The notes under the pieces are model-generated. The model saw nothing but the letters and a program-made list of their open reading frames with translations. It ran no database searches and was not told where the DNA came from. The translations under genes and the position numbers were made by a program. From Rhodospirillales bacterium (GTDB lineage Bacteria; Pseudomonadota; Alphaproteobacteria; Rhodospirillales; Defluviicoccaceae), in contig JAEULH010000008.1 of NCBI GenBank assembly GCA_016793925.1, positions 1-43,602 of the forward strand: a DNA stretch of 43,602 nt, written 5' to 3'. Below are positions 10,505 to 19,939 of the stretch, in pieces. Every line of letters starts with the position of its first letter. Position 1 is the stretch's first letter.

Positions 10505-11635
10505 ATGGACAGCGTCGAACCTCCTCAGACAGCGGCCACGCAGTCGAACGCTACGCCCAGGAGAGCGCGGTGGCGGCCACGGGGGCGGCCACGGGGGCGG
10601 CGAGGCCAGCCTCGGGGTCCGCTTTCGCGCGTTTTGGCCTGGGCTCCGGTGCTTGCCCTGACGGGCGCCGCGGCAGCTCGGATTTTCAACCTGCAGTTCT
10701 GGCCGGTCGAACTCCTCTGGCATTTCACCGAGACGTTCTTCTTCCTGAGCCTGGTCCTGACCGTTGTTCTTCTTGCGTTCAGCTTCTATGCCCCGGCCGC
10801 GGCAGCGGCGGCGCTGACGGTGTTCTTCGGCTTGGCGGCGGGCAATGTACCGGGAGGGACCGCGCCGCATGCCCATTCGGTGCTTCCCACGGCGCAGGCC
10901 TACGCCGGTGAGGCGCAGGGGCCGGCCGAGGCCGGATTTCGCCTGGTGACGCATAATCTCTACGTCCACAACAACCGCCGCGACGATCTGGCGGCGTGGC
11001 TGCGTCGCCAGGACGCCGACGTCATCGTCATGCAGGAGGTCGACATGGAGATGGCGGCGGTCATGCAGGCCGCCGTCGACCGCTACCCGCACCAGTTCTT
11101 CGGCTGGCCGAGGAACTGGGTCGAGCGCCCGGAACAGCGCCACTTGCTCAACGGATTGGCGATCCTGTCGCGCTTCCCGCTCAAAGACGGCTTCGTCTTT
11201 CGCCAGACGCGGTGGAACGCGCCGGTCGCAATTGCTCGACTGACGCTGCCGGAGGGAACCGAGGTCCGGCTCGTCGTGGTCCACACGATGAATCCGACCC
11301 GCCGCTCCGGACTGCGCGCCCGCAACGCGCTCATGGGCGCACTCGCCGACGAAGTGAAGGATTACGACGGCCCGCTCGTCGTCGCCGGCGACTTCAACGC
11401 GACGCCGTACACGCCGGCTTTCGCTCGTTTCCTGAAAGCTGCGGATCTGGCCACCAACCGCGGCTATCCCGGCACCTACCCGCAGTTCGCCGGAGCCTTC
11501 GGCCTGCCGATCGACCATGTCCTGGCGCGCGGCGTGCGCATCGTCGATATCGAGGCCCTCGACGCGTTCGGTTCCGACCACCGCCCGCTCCGCGCGGACC
11601 TGATCGTCCCCGTCGCCAAAAGCGCAGGCGGATAG
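10505..11635 (+). CDS. Membrane-anchored endonuclease/exonuclease/phosphatase (EEP) family protein
   Basis: Metal-dependent phosphodiesterase fold (EEP/DNase I-like) tethered to the membrane; substrate unknown. With the start at 10505 the 376-residue chain has a strongly basic N-terminus, about three hydrophobic segments (near residues 40-125, including FFFLSLVLTVVLLAF) and then a periplasm-facing catalytic domain from about residue 140. Active-site motifs: THNLYVHN (usual WN position), VIVMQEVD (Glu metal ligand), VHTMNP, VVAGDFNATP (GDFN) and GSDHRPL (SDH catalytic His). The frame is open upstream to 10304, but that part looks non-coding and a putative promoter lies inside it. Similar anchored EEP proteins are common in Proteobacteria and mostly uncharacterised. 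Confidence 0.88.
   Translation: MDSVEPPQTAATQSNATPRRARWRPRGRPRGRRGQPRGPLSRVLAWAPVLALTGAAAARIFNLQFWPVELLWHFTETFFFLSLVLTVVLLAFSFYAPAAAAAALTVFFGLAAGNVPGGTAPHAHSVLPTAQAYAGEAQGPAEAGFRLVTHNLYVHNNRRDDLAAWLRRQDADVIVMQEVDMEMAAVMQAAVDRYPHQFFGWPRNWVERPEQRHLLNGLAILSRFPLKDGFVFRQTRWNAPVAIARLTLPEGTEVRLVVVHTMNPTRRSGLRARNALMGALADEVKDYDGPLVVAGDFNATPYTPAFARFLKAADLATNRGYPGTYPQFAGAFGLPIDHVLARGVRIVDIEALDAFGSDHRPLRADLIVPVAKSAGG
10572..10601 (+). repeat. Two-and-a-half copies of a 12-bp in-frame repeat
   Basis: Two perfect copies of GGCGGCCACGGG (10572-10583, 10584-10595) followed by half a third copy. They lie inside the EEP gene and encode the RPRG RPRG part of its basic N-terminus. Because the unit is a multiple of three, copy changes would not break the frame. 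Confidence 0.75.
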
Positions 11636-11678
11636 GTTCCGTCGTCGCCGCGGCCATGCCCGCGCCGGCGGCGGGCCG

Positions 11679-12104
11679 CTACTCGGCCGCGGCGCGTTGC
11701 GGCAGGGGCCTGTTGGCGGCGTCGACGTAGACATTGCGCGGGCGCCACGTCCGTGCCGCTTCAGCCGGGACGCCGACATAGGCGGCGATGATGACAATGT
11801 CGCCGGTGCCGGCCAAATGCGCAGCCGCGCCGTTGATGCAGATGCAGCCACTGCCTGGATCGCCCTCGATAATGTAGGTCTCGAAGCGGGCGCCCGTGCT
11901 GACGTTGTAGACTTGCACCTGCTGGTAGGCGAGAAGCCCCGCCAGATCCATGAGCCGACGGTCGATCGTGATGCTGCCCTCGTAGTGGAGGTTGGCGTCG
12001 GTCACCGTCGCCCGGTGGATCTTCGCCTGCAGCATCGGGACCTGGATCCCCGAGCCGGCCCGCTCCTTCGCTTCTTCCATGATCTCGCCACCGCTCCCCT
12101 TCAT
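11679..12104 (-). CDS. panD: Aspartate 1-decarboxylase (pyruvoyl-dependent)
   Basis: Makes beta-alanine from L-aspartate for pantothenate and CoA synthesis. The proenzyme cleaves itself between Gly and Ser; the site is G43-S44 in HYEGS when counted from 12104. Flanking family motifs are all there: KIHRATVTDANLHYEGS, the active-site lysine/arginine-bearing IHRATVT, DLAGLLAYQQVQVYNVSTGARFETY and NGAAAHLAGTGDIVIIAAY. Typical PanD proteins begin about 12 residues before KIHR; here the frame offers ATG at 12104, 12080 and 12035, none with a strong ribosome site, so the N-terminal extension (up to 23 residues) is uncertain. It follows the DUF3617 gene by 43 bases on the same strand. Confidence 0.95.
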   Translation of the reverse strand: MKGSGGEIMEEAKERAGSGIQVPMLQAKIHRATVTDANLHYEGSITIDRRLMDLAGLLAYQQVQVYNVSTGARFETYIIEGDPGSGCICINGAAAHLAGTGDIVIIAAYVGVPAEAARTWRPRNVYVDAANRPLPQRAAAE

Positions 12105-12147
12105 TCAACACGTTACGCTGAGGGTCGCCCGCTTCAGCCGCGACCCT

Positions 12148-12630
12148 CTACTTCGGACAGTCGCCGAGACGCTTCGCGCTCAGGAACTCGCGGTTCCCGG
12201 TCTTGGCAAGGACGCCATCGTTCTCGACGGAAACCTCGTAGGCGCTGGCGCTTTTGATCACCGCCACGCTGCGCGACGTCCCTTTGCCGACGTTCGGCAG
12301 GTCGCACCGGGCGACCGTCTCGAAGCGGTCTGCTGCGACCTTTCGCGTCGTCATCTTGCAGCCGGCGCGCTCGGACGCCGCGTGCTGTCTCTTCCATTCG
12401 CTCACCGGATCGACGCACACCTGCCGCTCGATAAGCGTCGGCTCGCTGCTGCCCGCGTGCAGCGTCCGGCTGAACTGCCACAGGCCGGGGGTAAGGGTAG
12501 GCCAGTCGACATCGGCCGCCAACGCCGTCGATGCGCTGGCAAGGCCGACCATCACCGTCACGACCGTCCTGCTGCAGATCTGCCGCGCGGAACGAACGAG
12601 GGCTGGCTTTGCGGCCAATTCAGCCTCCAT
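12148..12630 (-). CDS. DUF3617-type periplasmic protein
   Basis: Small exported protein of unknown function. From ATG 12630 (160 residues) it starts with a signal peptide: KPALVRSARQ basic region, hydrophobic TVVTVMVGLASAS, cleavage likely after ALA (about residue 36). The mature part opens with WPTLTPGLWQFSRT, the P-G-L-W start of DUF3617, and has four spaced cysteines (CVDP, GCKM, RCDL, DCPK) likely forming disulfides. The frame is open upstream to 12726, but that stretch overlaps the divergent exporter's promoter region and gives no signal peptide at its start, so 12630 is preferred. No clear ribosome site. The DUF3617 match is by motif memory, not search. Confidence 0.75.
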   Translation of the reverse strand: MEAELAAKPALVRSARQICSRTVVTVMVGLASASTALAADVDWPTLTPGLWQFSRTLHAGSSEPTLIERQVCVDPVSEWKRQHAASERAGCKMTTRKVAADRFETVARCDLPNVGKGTSRSVAVIKSASAYEVSVENDGVLAKTGNREFLSAKRLGDCPK

Positions 12631-12719
12631 GCTTGTCCGGCGAGAGGTTATGCCGCAAAAGGCCGGGATTGTTAATGGCCAACCAGATGTGGCGCAGCTT
12701 CGGGACAGAGGGATCGGGC

Positions 12720-13544
12720 ATGGCATACGACATTACGGAGCTGGCGACCATGGCACTGGCGCTTCTGGTCGCCGGGATCGGCGCCGGCCTGCTCGCCGGG
12801 ATGCTTGGGGTCGGCGGCGGCATCGTTGTCGTCCCGGTCCTGTACCATTTGTTCAATATGCTCGGCATCCCCGAAGACGTGCGGATGCACGTTGCCGTCG
12901 GAACCTCGCTCGCGACCATCATTCCCACATCCATCATCTCGGCGCGGGCGCATGCGCTGCACGGTGCGGTGGACACCGTCCTGCTCCGCGCGCTCGGACC
13001 GGCCGTGTTTGTCGGCACGCTCATCGGCGCCGGCGTCGCCGGGCTGCTTCGAGGCGATGTCCTCAGCGCCATCTTCGCGGTCATCGCGCTGGCGGTCGCA
13101 GCCAACATGGCCTTCGGGATGGAAGGCGTCGCGCTGCGCGACGGTCTGCCCGAAGGGTGGCGCAAGCTCACCATCGGCGGGTTGATAGGCGGCATCTCGG
13201 CGATGATGGGGATCGGCGGCGGCTCCCTGACGGTGCCGGTGCTCAGCGCCTGCCGATACCCGATCCGCACGGCGGTTGGCACCGCCGCGGCTGTCGGGCT
13301 GATCATCGCGGTGCCCGGCGCGATCGGCTTCATCGCCACCGGCTGGAACGTGGCGGGTCTGCCGCCCGGATCCCTCGGCTATGTCAATCTGATCGGCTTC
13401 GCTCTGGTCGTGCCGACGACCATGCTGGCTGCGCCTTGGGGAGCGCGGCTCGCCCATGCCGTCCGGCCGCAACTCCTGCGCCGGGCGTTCGCGGCGTTCC
13501 TCTGCCTCACCGCGCTCAGGATGATCTACGGCCTGCTGACGTAG
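12720..13544 (+). CDS. TauE/SafE-family sulfite/organic-anion exporter
   Basis: Integral inner-membrane protein of 274 residues with eight or so hydrophobic segments. The two TauE/SafE internal repeats are visible: LLVAGIGAGLLAGMLGVGGG near residues 13-33 and IGGLIGGISAMMGIGGGSLTVPVL near 152-175, each ending in the GxGGG(x)xxVP signature. Family members export sulfite, sulfoacetate or related anions; no substrate enzyme is adjacent, so the cargo is unknown. Start ATG 12720 follows AGAGGGATCGGG. It is divergent from the DUF3617 gene and convergent with the TMEM175-like gene, which it nearly touches. Confidence 0.9.
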   Translation: MAYDITELATMALALLVAGIGAGLLAGMLGVGGGIVVVPVLYHLFNMLGIPEDVRMHVAVGTSLATIIPTSIISARAHALHGAVDTVLLRALGPAVFVGTLIGAGVAGLLRGDVLSAIFAVIALAVAANMAFGMEGVALRDGLPEGWRKLTIGGLIGGISAMMGIGGGSLTVPVLSACRYPIRTAVGTAAAVGLIIAVPGAIGFIATGWNVAGLPPGSLGYVNLIGFALVVPTTMLAAPWGARLAHAVRPQLLRRAFAAFLCLTALRMIYGLLT

Positions 13545-13556
13545 CCAAGGACGCAG

Positions 13557-14146
<590 letters not shown>

Positions 14147-14198
14147 GACTTGAACCCGGCTCGTCGCGGGCGGCCTGAGCTTGGCAGTTCCTTCGAGT

Positions 14199-15095
14199 TC
14201 ATTCGTCGTCCAAGCGCTCGAGGCGGTAGGGGTGCTGCGGGTAGACGCCGAGGATGCGGACCTCGCGGGAGAAAAAGTCGAGCTCTTCGAGGGCGAGGCT
14301 GACGTTGTGGTGCTCGGGATGGCCCTCGACCTCGGCGTAGAACTGGGCTGCGTTGAAGCGGCCGCCGACGAGGTAGCTCTCCAGCTTGGTCATGTTCACG
14401 CTGTTGGTGGCGAAGCCGCCCAGGGCCTTGTACAGCGCCGCCGGCACGTTGCGGATGCGGAAGACGAAGCTGGTCATGGTCGGTCCCGACTTCGGATGGG
14501 GCAGCACCGGTTCGCGCGCCATGATCAGAAAGCGGGTCGTGTTGTGCTCGGCATCCTCGATGTTGGCGCGCAGGCTGACCAGGCCGTAGATGTCGCCGGC
14601 GAGCTCGGAGGCGATGACGGCCTGGCTGCGGTCGCCGCTGGCGGCGATCTCTGAAGCCGCGCCGGCGGTGTCGACCCGGACCACGGCTTCCAGGCCGAGT
14701 TCGCCGATCAGCCGGCGGCACTGGTTCAGCGCGTGAATGTGGCTGTGGATGTGAGTGAGGTCGGCGATGCGGGCGCCGCCGACGGCGAGCAGGTGGTGAT
14801 TGATGCGCTGATAGTGCTCGCCGATGATGTGCAGGCCGGAGTTCGGCAGAAGGTGGTGAATGTCGGCGACCCGGCCGGCGACCGAGTTCTCGATCGGGAT
14901 CATGGCCAGGCCGGCGCGGCCGTCGCGAACGGCGGCGAAGGCGTCCTCGAACGAGCGGCAGGGCAGCGTCCTCAGTTCCGGGCGCGACGTGCGACAGGCG
15001 AGATCCGAATAGGCGCCGGGGGCGCCCTGAAAGGCGATGATCCGACCGGCGTCGACGGCATTGGCCGGCGCGGCCGCGGTTGTTTCACCGCCCAT
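14199..15095 (-). CDS. pheA: Prephenate dehydratase
   Basis: Converts prephenate to phenylpyruvate in phenylalanine synthesis. A monofunctional enzyme of 298 residues without a chorismate mutase domain. The catalytic domain starts at IAFQGAPGAYSDLA (about 20-33) and runs through MIPIENSVAGRV, SHIHALNQC, DTAGAASEIA and AEHNTTRFLIM (the conserved TTRF). A C-terminal ACT domain (about 205-285) includes the Phe-binding LESYLVGGRF, where the classical ESRP is replaced, and FYAEVEGH. It starts 7 bases after the kdsB stop, with a GGGAGGGGG stretch upstream, so kdsB and pheA are probably one transcript. Confidence 0.96.
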   Translation of the reverse strand: MGGETTAAAPANAVDAGRIIAFQGAPGAYSDLACRTSRPELRTLPCRSFEDAFAAVRDGRAGLAMIPIENSVAGRVADIHHLLPNSGLHIIGEHYQRINHHLLAVGGARIADLTHIHSHIHALNQCRRLIGELGLEAVVRVDTAGAASEIAASGDRSQAVIASELAGDIYGLVSLRANIEDAEHNTTRFLIMAREPVLPHPKSGPTMTSFVFRIRNVPAALYKALGGFATNSVNMTKLESYLVGGRFNAAQFYAEVEGHPEHHNVSLALEELDFFSREVRILGVYPQHPYRLERLDDE

Positions 15096-15102
15096 TCCCG
15101 CT

Positions 15103-15858
15103 TCATCCCCCTCCCGGCGCGGCCAGGATGGCGCGGGCGCGTTCGAGGTCTTCGGGGGTGTCGACGCCGAACGGAACGGCGTTCACCACTCTGGCGTCGA
15201 TCCGCATGCCATTTTCCAGTGCGCGCAGTTGCTCGAGGCGTTCGCGCTGCTCCATCGAGCCCGGCGGCAGGGCGACGAAGCGGGCGAGCGCCGCGCGCCG
15301 GTAGGCGTAGATGCCGATGTGATGGAAACAGGGGCCTTCGCCCCATGGGATCGGTGCGCGACTGAAGTATAGGGCGCGGCCCGTGTCGCCGCCGCCGGCG
15401 CGGGCGAGCGCCACCTTGACCACGTTCGGGTCTTCGCGTTCGTGCGTCGATGCGATGGGCGCAACCAGGGTTGCGATATCGACAGCGGGATCGGCGAGCG
15501 GCTGGAGCACGGCGCGCACGACCGCCGGATCGATCGTCGGCAGGTCGCCCTGAAGGTTGATGACCGAATCGCAATCGCCGCCGGGATCGGCCTGCGCCAG
15601 CGCCTCGAAGATCCGGTCGGAGCCGGACGGGTGTTCGGGCCGGGTCAGGACCGCCCGGCCGCCGGCGGCGCTGACGGCGGCGGCGATTTCGACCTCGGCG
15701 CAGGCGACCACCACCGGGCCGATGGCGGCCTCGGTTGCCCGGCGCCAGACGTGGACGATCATGGCCTCGCCGGCGATGTCTGCCAGCGGCTTGCCCGGCA
15801 GCCGGGTCGAGGCCATCCGCGCCGGGATCATGACGATGGAACGAGCGGTACCGGACAT
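15103..15858 (-). CDS. kdsB: 3-deoxy-manno-octulosonate cytidylyltransferase (CMP-KDO synthetase)
   Basis: Activates KDO with CTP for lipid A/core synthesis. Family motifs: IPARMASTRLPGKPL (11-25, nucleotide loop), VVVACAE, PSGSDRIFEAL, VINLQGDLPTIDP (usual QGDEP, here QGDLP, the position that binds the metal-nucleotide), YFSRAPIPW, HHIGIYAYRRAAL and GVDTPEDLERAR. Start at 15858 gives 251 residues, the normal size; the frame runs much farther upstream but only as the antisense of the cytochrome gene. An ATG six codons earlier (15876) is the alternative. No good ribosome site is seen. Divergent from the cytochrome c gene. Confidence 0.95.
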   Translation of the reverse strand: MSGTARSIVMIPARMASTRLPGKPLADIAGEAMIVHVWRRATEAAIGPVVVACAEVEIAAAVSAAGGRAVLTRPEHPSGSDRIFEALAQADPGGDCDSVINLQGDLPTIDPAVVRAVLQPLADPAVDIATLVAPIASTHEREDPNVVKVALARAGGGDTGRALYFSRAPIPWGEGPCFHHIGIYAYRRAALARFVALPPGSMEQRERLEQLRALENGMRIDARVVNAVPFGVDTPEDLERARAILAAPGGG

Positions 15859-15914
15859 GATTGCGGCACATAGCATAAGCTGTGTGCGATGCAACAGATT
15901 TGACCAGCCGGGAA

Positions 15915-15944
15915 TTGCGCTCCCGGTCGGCTTGGCGCTACATT
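15915..15944 (+). promoter_or_regulatory. Possible promoter of the cytochrome c gene
   Basis: TTGCGC (15915-15920) and TACATT (15939-15944) are separated by 18 bases in the gap between kdsB and the cytochrome gene. Both hexamers match the consensus only partly (three and four of six), so this is tentative. Confidence 0.3.
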
Positions 15945-15999
15945 CGCGCCGGGCCGCTTGGTTGGGGATGGTGGTCGTCGGACACGGGACATAAGAAAA

Positions 16000-17040
16000 A
16001 TGCACTTCTCCTTGCTGGAAAAATTCGGCGCGGCCGCTCTCATTTGTGCGTGGCTGCTCTTTGGCGTGAACTTTCTCGGCAATATGCTCGTCCACGTCGA
16101 AGAGCACGTTTCGCAGTTGCCGGGCGCGGAGGCGTCCGGGGGCGCGGCGACGGCGTCTGCCGAGCCCGCGAAACCGGAAGCCGATTTTGCCACCCTGCTC
16201 GCTTCGGCGGACCCGGCCGCCGGGGAGAAGTTGTTCGGCAAGTGCAAGGCCTGTCACGCCATCGATCCCGCCGGCGGCAACAAGGTCGGGCCGAACCTGC
16301 ACAATGTCGTCGGACGGCCGGTCGGCACCCATGAGGGATTCGCCTACTCCGATACGCTGAAGAACAAGGGCGGCGAGTGGACCTACGATCACCTCAACCA
16401 CTTCCTCGAGAGCCCGAAGGCGTACGCGCCGGGGACCAAGATGAGCTTCGCCGGGCTGAGCAGTGCGAAGGATCGGGCCGAGGTGATCGCCTATCTGCGC
16501 GCCAACACCGAATCGCCGCCGCCGCTTCCCGAACCGACCGCGAAAGCCGAAGAGCCCGCGCCTGCTGAGGGGAAGGCGTCGTCTGCCGAAGAAAAAGGCG
16601 CAGGCGAGCCGGCATCCGGCGAGCAGGCCGGTGCGGCTGCGACGGCTGGAGCGGCGGGTGCTGCCGGGGCGGCTGTTACGGGCGCCGACGTCGACAAGAT
16701 GGTCGCGGCCGCCGACCCTGCCGAAGGCGAGAAGGTGTTCCGCAAGTGCCAGGCCTGCCACAACGCCGACAAGGGCGGCCCCAACAAGGTCGGACCGCAT
16801 CTCTATGATGTCGTCGGAAGGCCGAAGGCGTCCGTCGCCGACTTCAACTATTCGCCGGCGCTCAAAGGGCTGTCCGGCGAGTGGACCGACGAGGCACTTT
16901 TTCAGTATCTTGAAAACCCGAAATCGTTTGCGCCGGGGACCAAGATGACCTTCGCCGGTCTGAGCAAGCCGGAGGACCGCGCCGCGGTGATCTCCTATCT
17001 GCGCGCACACAGCGATAATCCGCCGCCGCTGCAGCAATGA
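16000..17040 (+). CDS. Membrane-anchored cytochrome c with two class I haem domains (CycM-like duplication)
   Basis: Electron-transfer protein of 346 residues. An uncleaved N-terminal anchor (about 8-30, ALICAWLLFGVNFLG) holds two class I cytochrome c domains in the periplasm. Domain 1 has C82xxC85H86 and axial Met148 (GTKMSFAGL); domain 2 has C250xxC253H254 and axial Met316 (GTKMTFAGL). The domains are clearly duplicates, joined by an Ala/Glu-rich linker of about 70 residues (165-235). The nearest family is the anchored cytochrome c552/CycM found beside kdsB and pheA in alphaproteobacteria, which normally has one haem and about 180 residues. It probably carries electrons from the bc1 complex to a terminal oxidase. 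Start ATG 16000 is preceded by an A-rich AAGAAAA stretch. hisN overlaps its stop. Confidence 0.93.
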   Translation: MHFSLLEKFGAAALICAWLLFGVNFLGNMLVHVEEHVSQLPGAEASGGAATASAEPAKPEADFATLLASADPAAGEKLFGKCKACHAIDPAGGNKVGPNLHNVVGRPVGTHEGFAYSDTLKNKGGEWTYDHLNHFLESPKAYAPGTKMSFAGLSSAKDRAEVIAYLRANTESPPPLPEPTAKAEEPAPAEGKASSAEEKGAGEPASGEQAGAAATAGAAGAAGAAVTGADVDKMVAAADPAEGEKVFRKCQACHNADKGGPNKVGPHLYDVVGRPKASVADFNYSPALKGLSGEWTDEALFQYLENPKSFAPGTKMTFAGLSKPEDRAAVISYLRAHSDNPPPLQQ

Positions 17041-17819
17041 ATATGGACGAAGCCTTCGCCGTTGCCGCCGTCGCTGCCGAGCGCATGGCGGATGCGGTGC
17101 GGCCGATCGTGCTCAGCTACTTCCGCGGCACGATTCCGACCGACGTGAAGGCTGACCGAACGCCGGTGACCGCGGCCGATCGCGAGGCCGAAGCGCGCAT
17201 GCGCGAAATCATCGAGGAGGCGTTTCCGTCGCATGGCATTCTCGGCGAGGAGCACGGCAGCATCCGCCTCGATGCCGAGTGCGTCTGGGTTCTCGATCCG
17301 ATCGACGGAACCAAGTCGTTTATAACCGGCAAGCCGCTGTTCGGCACCCTGATCGCCTTGGTTCATCGCGGCCGGCCTGTTGTCGGCGTCATCGACATGC
17401 CGGCGCTGGCCGAGCGCTGGGTCGGGATCGAGGGCCGGACCACCACCATCAACGGCCGCGCGACATCGGTCCGTCCCTGCCCGAGCCTCGATGGCGGATG
17501 GCTGTACGCGACCACCCCGGAGATGTTCATGGGCGCCGACGCGGCCTCGTTCGAACGTCTACGGCTGAAGTGCCGCGGCGCAATCTACGGGGCCGACTGT
17601 TACGCCTACGGCCTGCTCGCCAATGGCACGGTCGACCTGGTTTGCGAAGCCTCCACCCAGCCGTACGACTACTGCGCTCTCGTGCCCGTGGTTCGCGGCG
17701 CCGGGGGCGTCATCAGCGACTGGCGCGGCGAGCCCTTGGGCCTCGAGTCGGACGGGCGGGTGCTTGCCTGCGGCGACGCCGCCGCCCATGCCGCCGCCCT
17801 TTCCGCGCTGGCCGCTTGA
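17037..17819 (+). CDS. hisN: Inositol-monophosphatase-family histidinol-phosphatase
   Basis: Mg-dependent phosphatase of 260 residues. Metal-binding motifs: GEEHG (70-74), DPIDGT (87-92) with D87 and D90, and QPYDYCALVPVVRGAGG near 212-228 in place of the usual WDxAAG. The D-I-DGTKSFITGKPLFGTLIAL signature and the tyrosine-containing last motif match HisN, the monofunctional histidinol-phosphate phosphatase common in alphaproteobacteria; a general inositol monophosphatase is the alternative. The ATG overlaps the cytochrome stop as ATGA; a second ATG at 17043 is possible. No other his gene is adjacent. Confidence 0.9.
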   Translation: MNMDEAFAVAAVAAERMADAVRPIVLSYFRGTIPTDVKADRTPVTAADREAEARMREIIEEAFPSHGILGEEHGSIRLDAECVWVLDPIDGTKSFITGKPLFGTLIALVHRGRPVVGVIDMPALAERWVGIEGRTTTINGRATSVRPCPSLDGGWLYATTPEMFMGADAASFERLRLKCRGAIYGADCYAYGLLANGTVDLVCEASTQPYDYCALVPVVRGAGGVISDWRGEPLGLESDGRVLACGDAAAHAAALSALAA

Positions 17820-17860
17820 CCGCATCTCTTTCCGCCGACAGAGGCACTCGCCGCGCGCTT

Positions 17861-19939
17861 ATGACGGAGGCCGCCGGCAACGCTGCAAGCGGATCGATGG
17901 CCGCGGCGCTGCGGGCACTGCCGTTCGCCTTGGCGCTGGTGCTGAGCGTCATCGTCTGCGCCGGGGCGGCCGAGCCGGAGACCGGCGGCGCGCCCGCGGG
18001 CGGGGATGCGGCGGCGCAGGCCATCCACCGAGCGCACGCCATCGCCATGTTCGGGGAGCCCAAGTACCCGCCGGGCTTCGCCCACTTCGACTACGTCAAT
18101 CCCGACGCCCCCCGCGGCGGAACCTTGCGCCTCGGCGTAACCGGCACCTTCGACAGCTTCAATCCGTACGTCATCAAGGGTAACCCGGCCGCCGCCGGCG
18201 AGGCCGAGACGCTGACCGTTGCCAGCGCCGACGAACCGTTCACCCAGTACGGTCTTATCGCCGACGAGATCGTCTGGCCGGAAGATCGCTCCTGGGTGGA
18301 ATTCGAGTTGCGACCGGAGGCCCGGTGGCAGGACGGTCAACCGATTACGCCGGAGGACGTCGTCTTCTCCCTCGATATCCTCAAGACCAAGGGCGCTCCC
18401 TCCTACCGGTTCTACTATGCCGCGGTGACGAAGGCGGAAAAGGTGGGAGAACGGCGGGTCCGCTTCACCTTCAACCAGGCGGGCAATCGCGAGTTGCCGC
18501 TGATTATGGGGCAAATGCCGATCCTGCCGAAACATTACTGGGAAGGTCGCGATTTCGAGCGATCAACCCTCGAGCCGCCGCTTTCCAGCGGTCCCTACCG
18601 GATCACTGCGTTCGAGCCGGGACGCTACGTCGTTACCGAACTCGACCCCGCCTACTGGGGCCAGGATCTGCCCGTCAATGTCGGCCAGAACAACTTCGCA
18701 CAGATTCGCTACGAGTATTTCCGCGACGAAACGGTCGAACGCCAGGCCCTGAAGGGGGGAGCGATCGACCTGCGGCAGGAGAACCAGGCGAAGGCCTGGG
18801 CCCTCGACTACAACGTGCCGGCGGTCCGCGACGGTTGGCTCAAGAAGGAGGCGATTCCCAACGAGCGGCCAGCGGGGATGCAGGCGTTCGTCTTCAACAC
18901 CCGCCGGTCCGTTTTCGCCGATCCGAAGGTGCGCGAGGCGTTGGTTTACGCCTTCGACTTCGAGTGGACGAACCGGGTGCTGTTCTTCGGTCAGTACACT
19001 CGGACGGAAAGCTACTTTGCGAACTCCGAACTGGCCTCCGACGGCCTGCCCACCGGCGAGGAAAGGGATCTGCTCGAAAAATTCCGCGGCCGCGTTCCCG
19101 AGCGGGTCTTTGGCGCGGACTATCGCGCGCCGACGACCGACGGCAGCGGCTGGCCGCGCGCCAATCTGGAAACTGCGCTGGGGCTCCTCGGCGAAGCCGG
19201 CTGGCACGTGCGCGACATGGTGCTCGTCAACGACGCCACGGGCGAGCCGATGCACTTCGAGATCCTGCTGGTCAGCCAGGCCTTCGAGCGGGTGATCCTG
19301 CCGTTCGCACGCAATCTCCAGCGCCTGGGCATCGACGTCAGCGTCCGCCTCGTCGACGATTCCCAGTACATCAACCGGATGCGCGACTTCGACTTCGACA
19401 TGGCGGTCGTTGTCTGGCCCCAGTCGGAGAGCCCGGGGAACGAGCAGCGCTCCTACTGGGGTTCCGAGGCGGCCGACACGCCGGGCTCGAGCAACTACGC
19501 CGGAATCAAGGACCCGGTGGTCGATGCGCTGATCGACACGGTCATCTCGTCGCCCGACCGCAAGAGCCTCGTTGCCCGCACCCGGGCGCTCGATCGCGTG
19601 CTGCTGTCGGGCTTCTACGTCATTCCGAACTGGTATTCCGGCGTCGATCGCTTCGTATACTGGAACAAGTTTTCCCGGCCGGGAGAGACGCCCAGGCGCG
19701 GCACTTCGATAGGGTGGTGGTGGCTGGACGCGGAGAAGGCGGCGCGCCTCGAGGCGCGCCTGGCCTCCGCCGACGCCGGGCAGATCATCGAGAAGGGGGC
19801 CGAGGATACCCACGCACCCGGCGGGAGCGAGCGTGGCCCGGGCGCGCTGACCATTGCCGCGATCGCCGGCGGGCTCGCCGCCGTGGGCTATCTCGTGGTG
19901 CGCCGGGCGATGCACGGGCGGACGGAGCAATGCCGATGA
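17861..19939 (+). CDS. yejA: Peptide ABC transporter substrate-binding protein (YejA-like, family 5)
   Basis: Extracytoplasmic receptor of a YejABEF-type importer for peptides and microcin C-like compounds. Length 692. A signal sequence follows ATG 17861 (or 17897): [20 protein letters not shown]. The mature part starts [20 protein letters not shown] and [13 protein letters not shown], diagnostic of YejA, then the family 5 body ([25 protein letters not shown]). Unusual is the C-terminus: after a Gly/Ser-rich spacer comes a hydrophobic stretch [19 protein letters not shown] followed by RRAMHGR, a good transmembrane anchor with a positive-inside end. The gene overlaps yejB by 10 bases. The start has no strong ribosome site (GAGG lies 16 bases before 17861). 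Confidence 0.93.
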   Translation: MTEAAGNAASGSMAAALRALPFALALVLSVIVCAGAAEPETGGAPAGGDAAAQAIHRAHAIAMFGEPKYPPGFAHFDYVNPDAPRGGTLRLGVTGTFDSFNPYVIKGNPAAAGEAETLTVASADEPFTQYGLIADEIVWPEDRSWVEFELRPEARWQDGQPITPEDVVFSLDILKTKGAPSYRFYYAAVTKAEKVGERRVRFTFNQAGNRELPLIMGQMPILPKHYWEGRDFERSTLEPPLSSGPYRITAFEPGRYVVTELDPAYWGQDLPVNVGQNNFAQIRYEYFRDETVERQALKGGAIDLRQENQAKAWALDYNVPAVRDGWLKKEAIPNERPAGMQAFVFNTRRSVFADPKVREALVYAFDFEWTNRVLFFGQYTRTESYFANSELASDGLPTGEERDLLEKFRGRVPERVFGADYRAPTTDGSGWPRANLETALGLLGEAGWHVRDMVLVNDATGEPMHFEILLVSQAFERVILPFARNLQRLGIDVSVRLVDDSQYINRMRDFDFDMAVVVWPQSESPGNEQRSYWGSEAADTPGSSNYAGIKDPVVDALIDTVISSPDRKSLVARTRALDRVLLSGFYVIPNWYSGVDRFVYWNKFSRPGETPRRGTSIGWWWLDAEKAARLEARLASADAGQIIEKGAEDTHAPGGSERGPGALTIAAIAGGLAAVGYLVVRRAMHGRTEQCR

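Noticed and set aside
15859-17037. Upstream extension of the kdsB frame through the cytochrome gene
   Set aside because: It is antisense to the haem-protein gene and kdsB homologues start at MSGTARSIVMIPARM; no conserved sequence lies before it.
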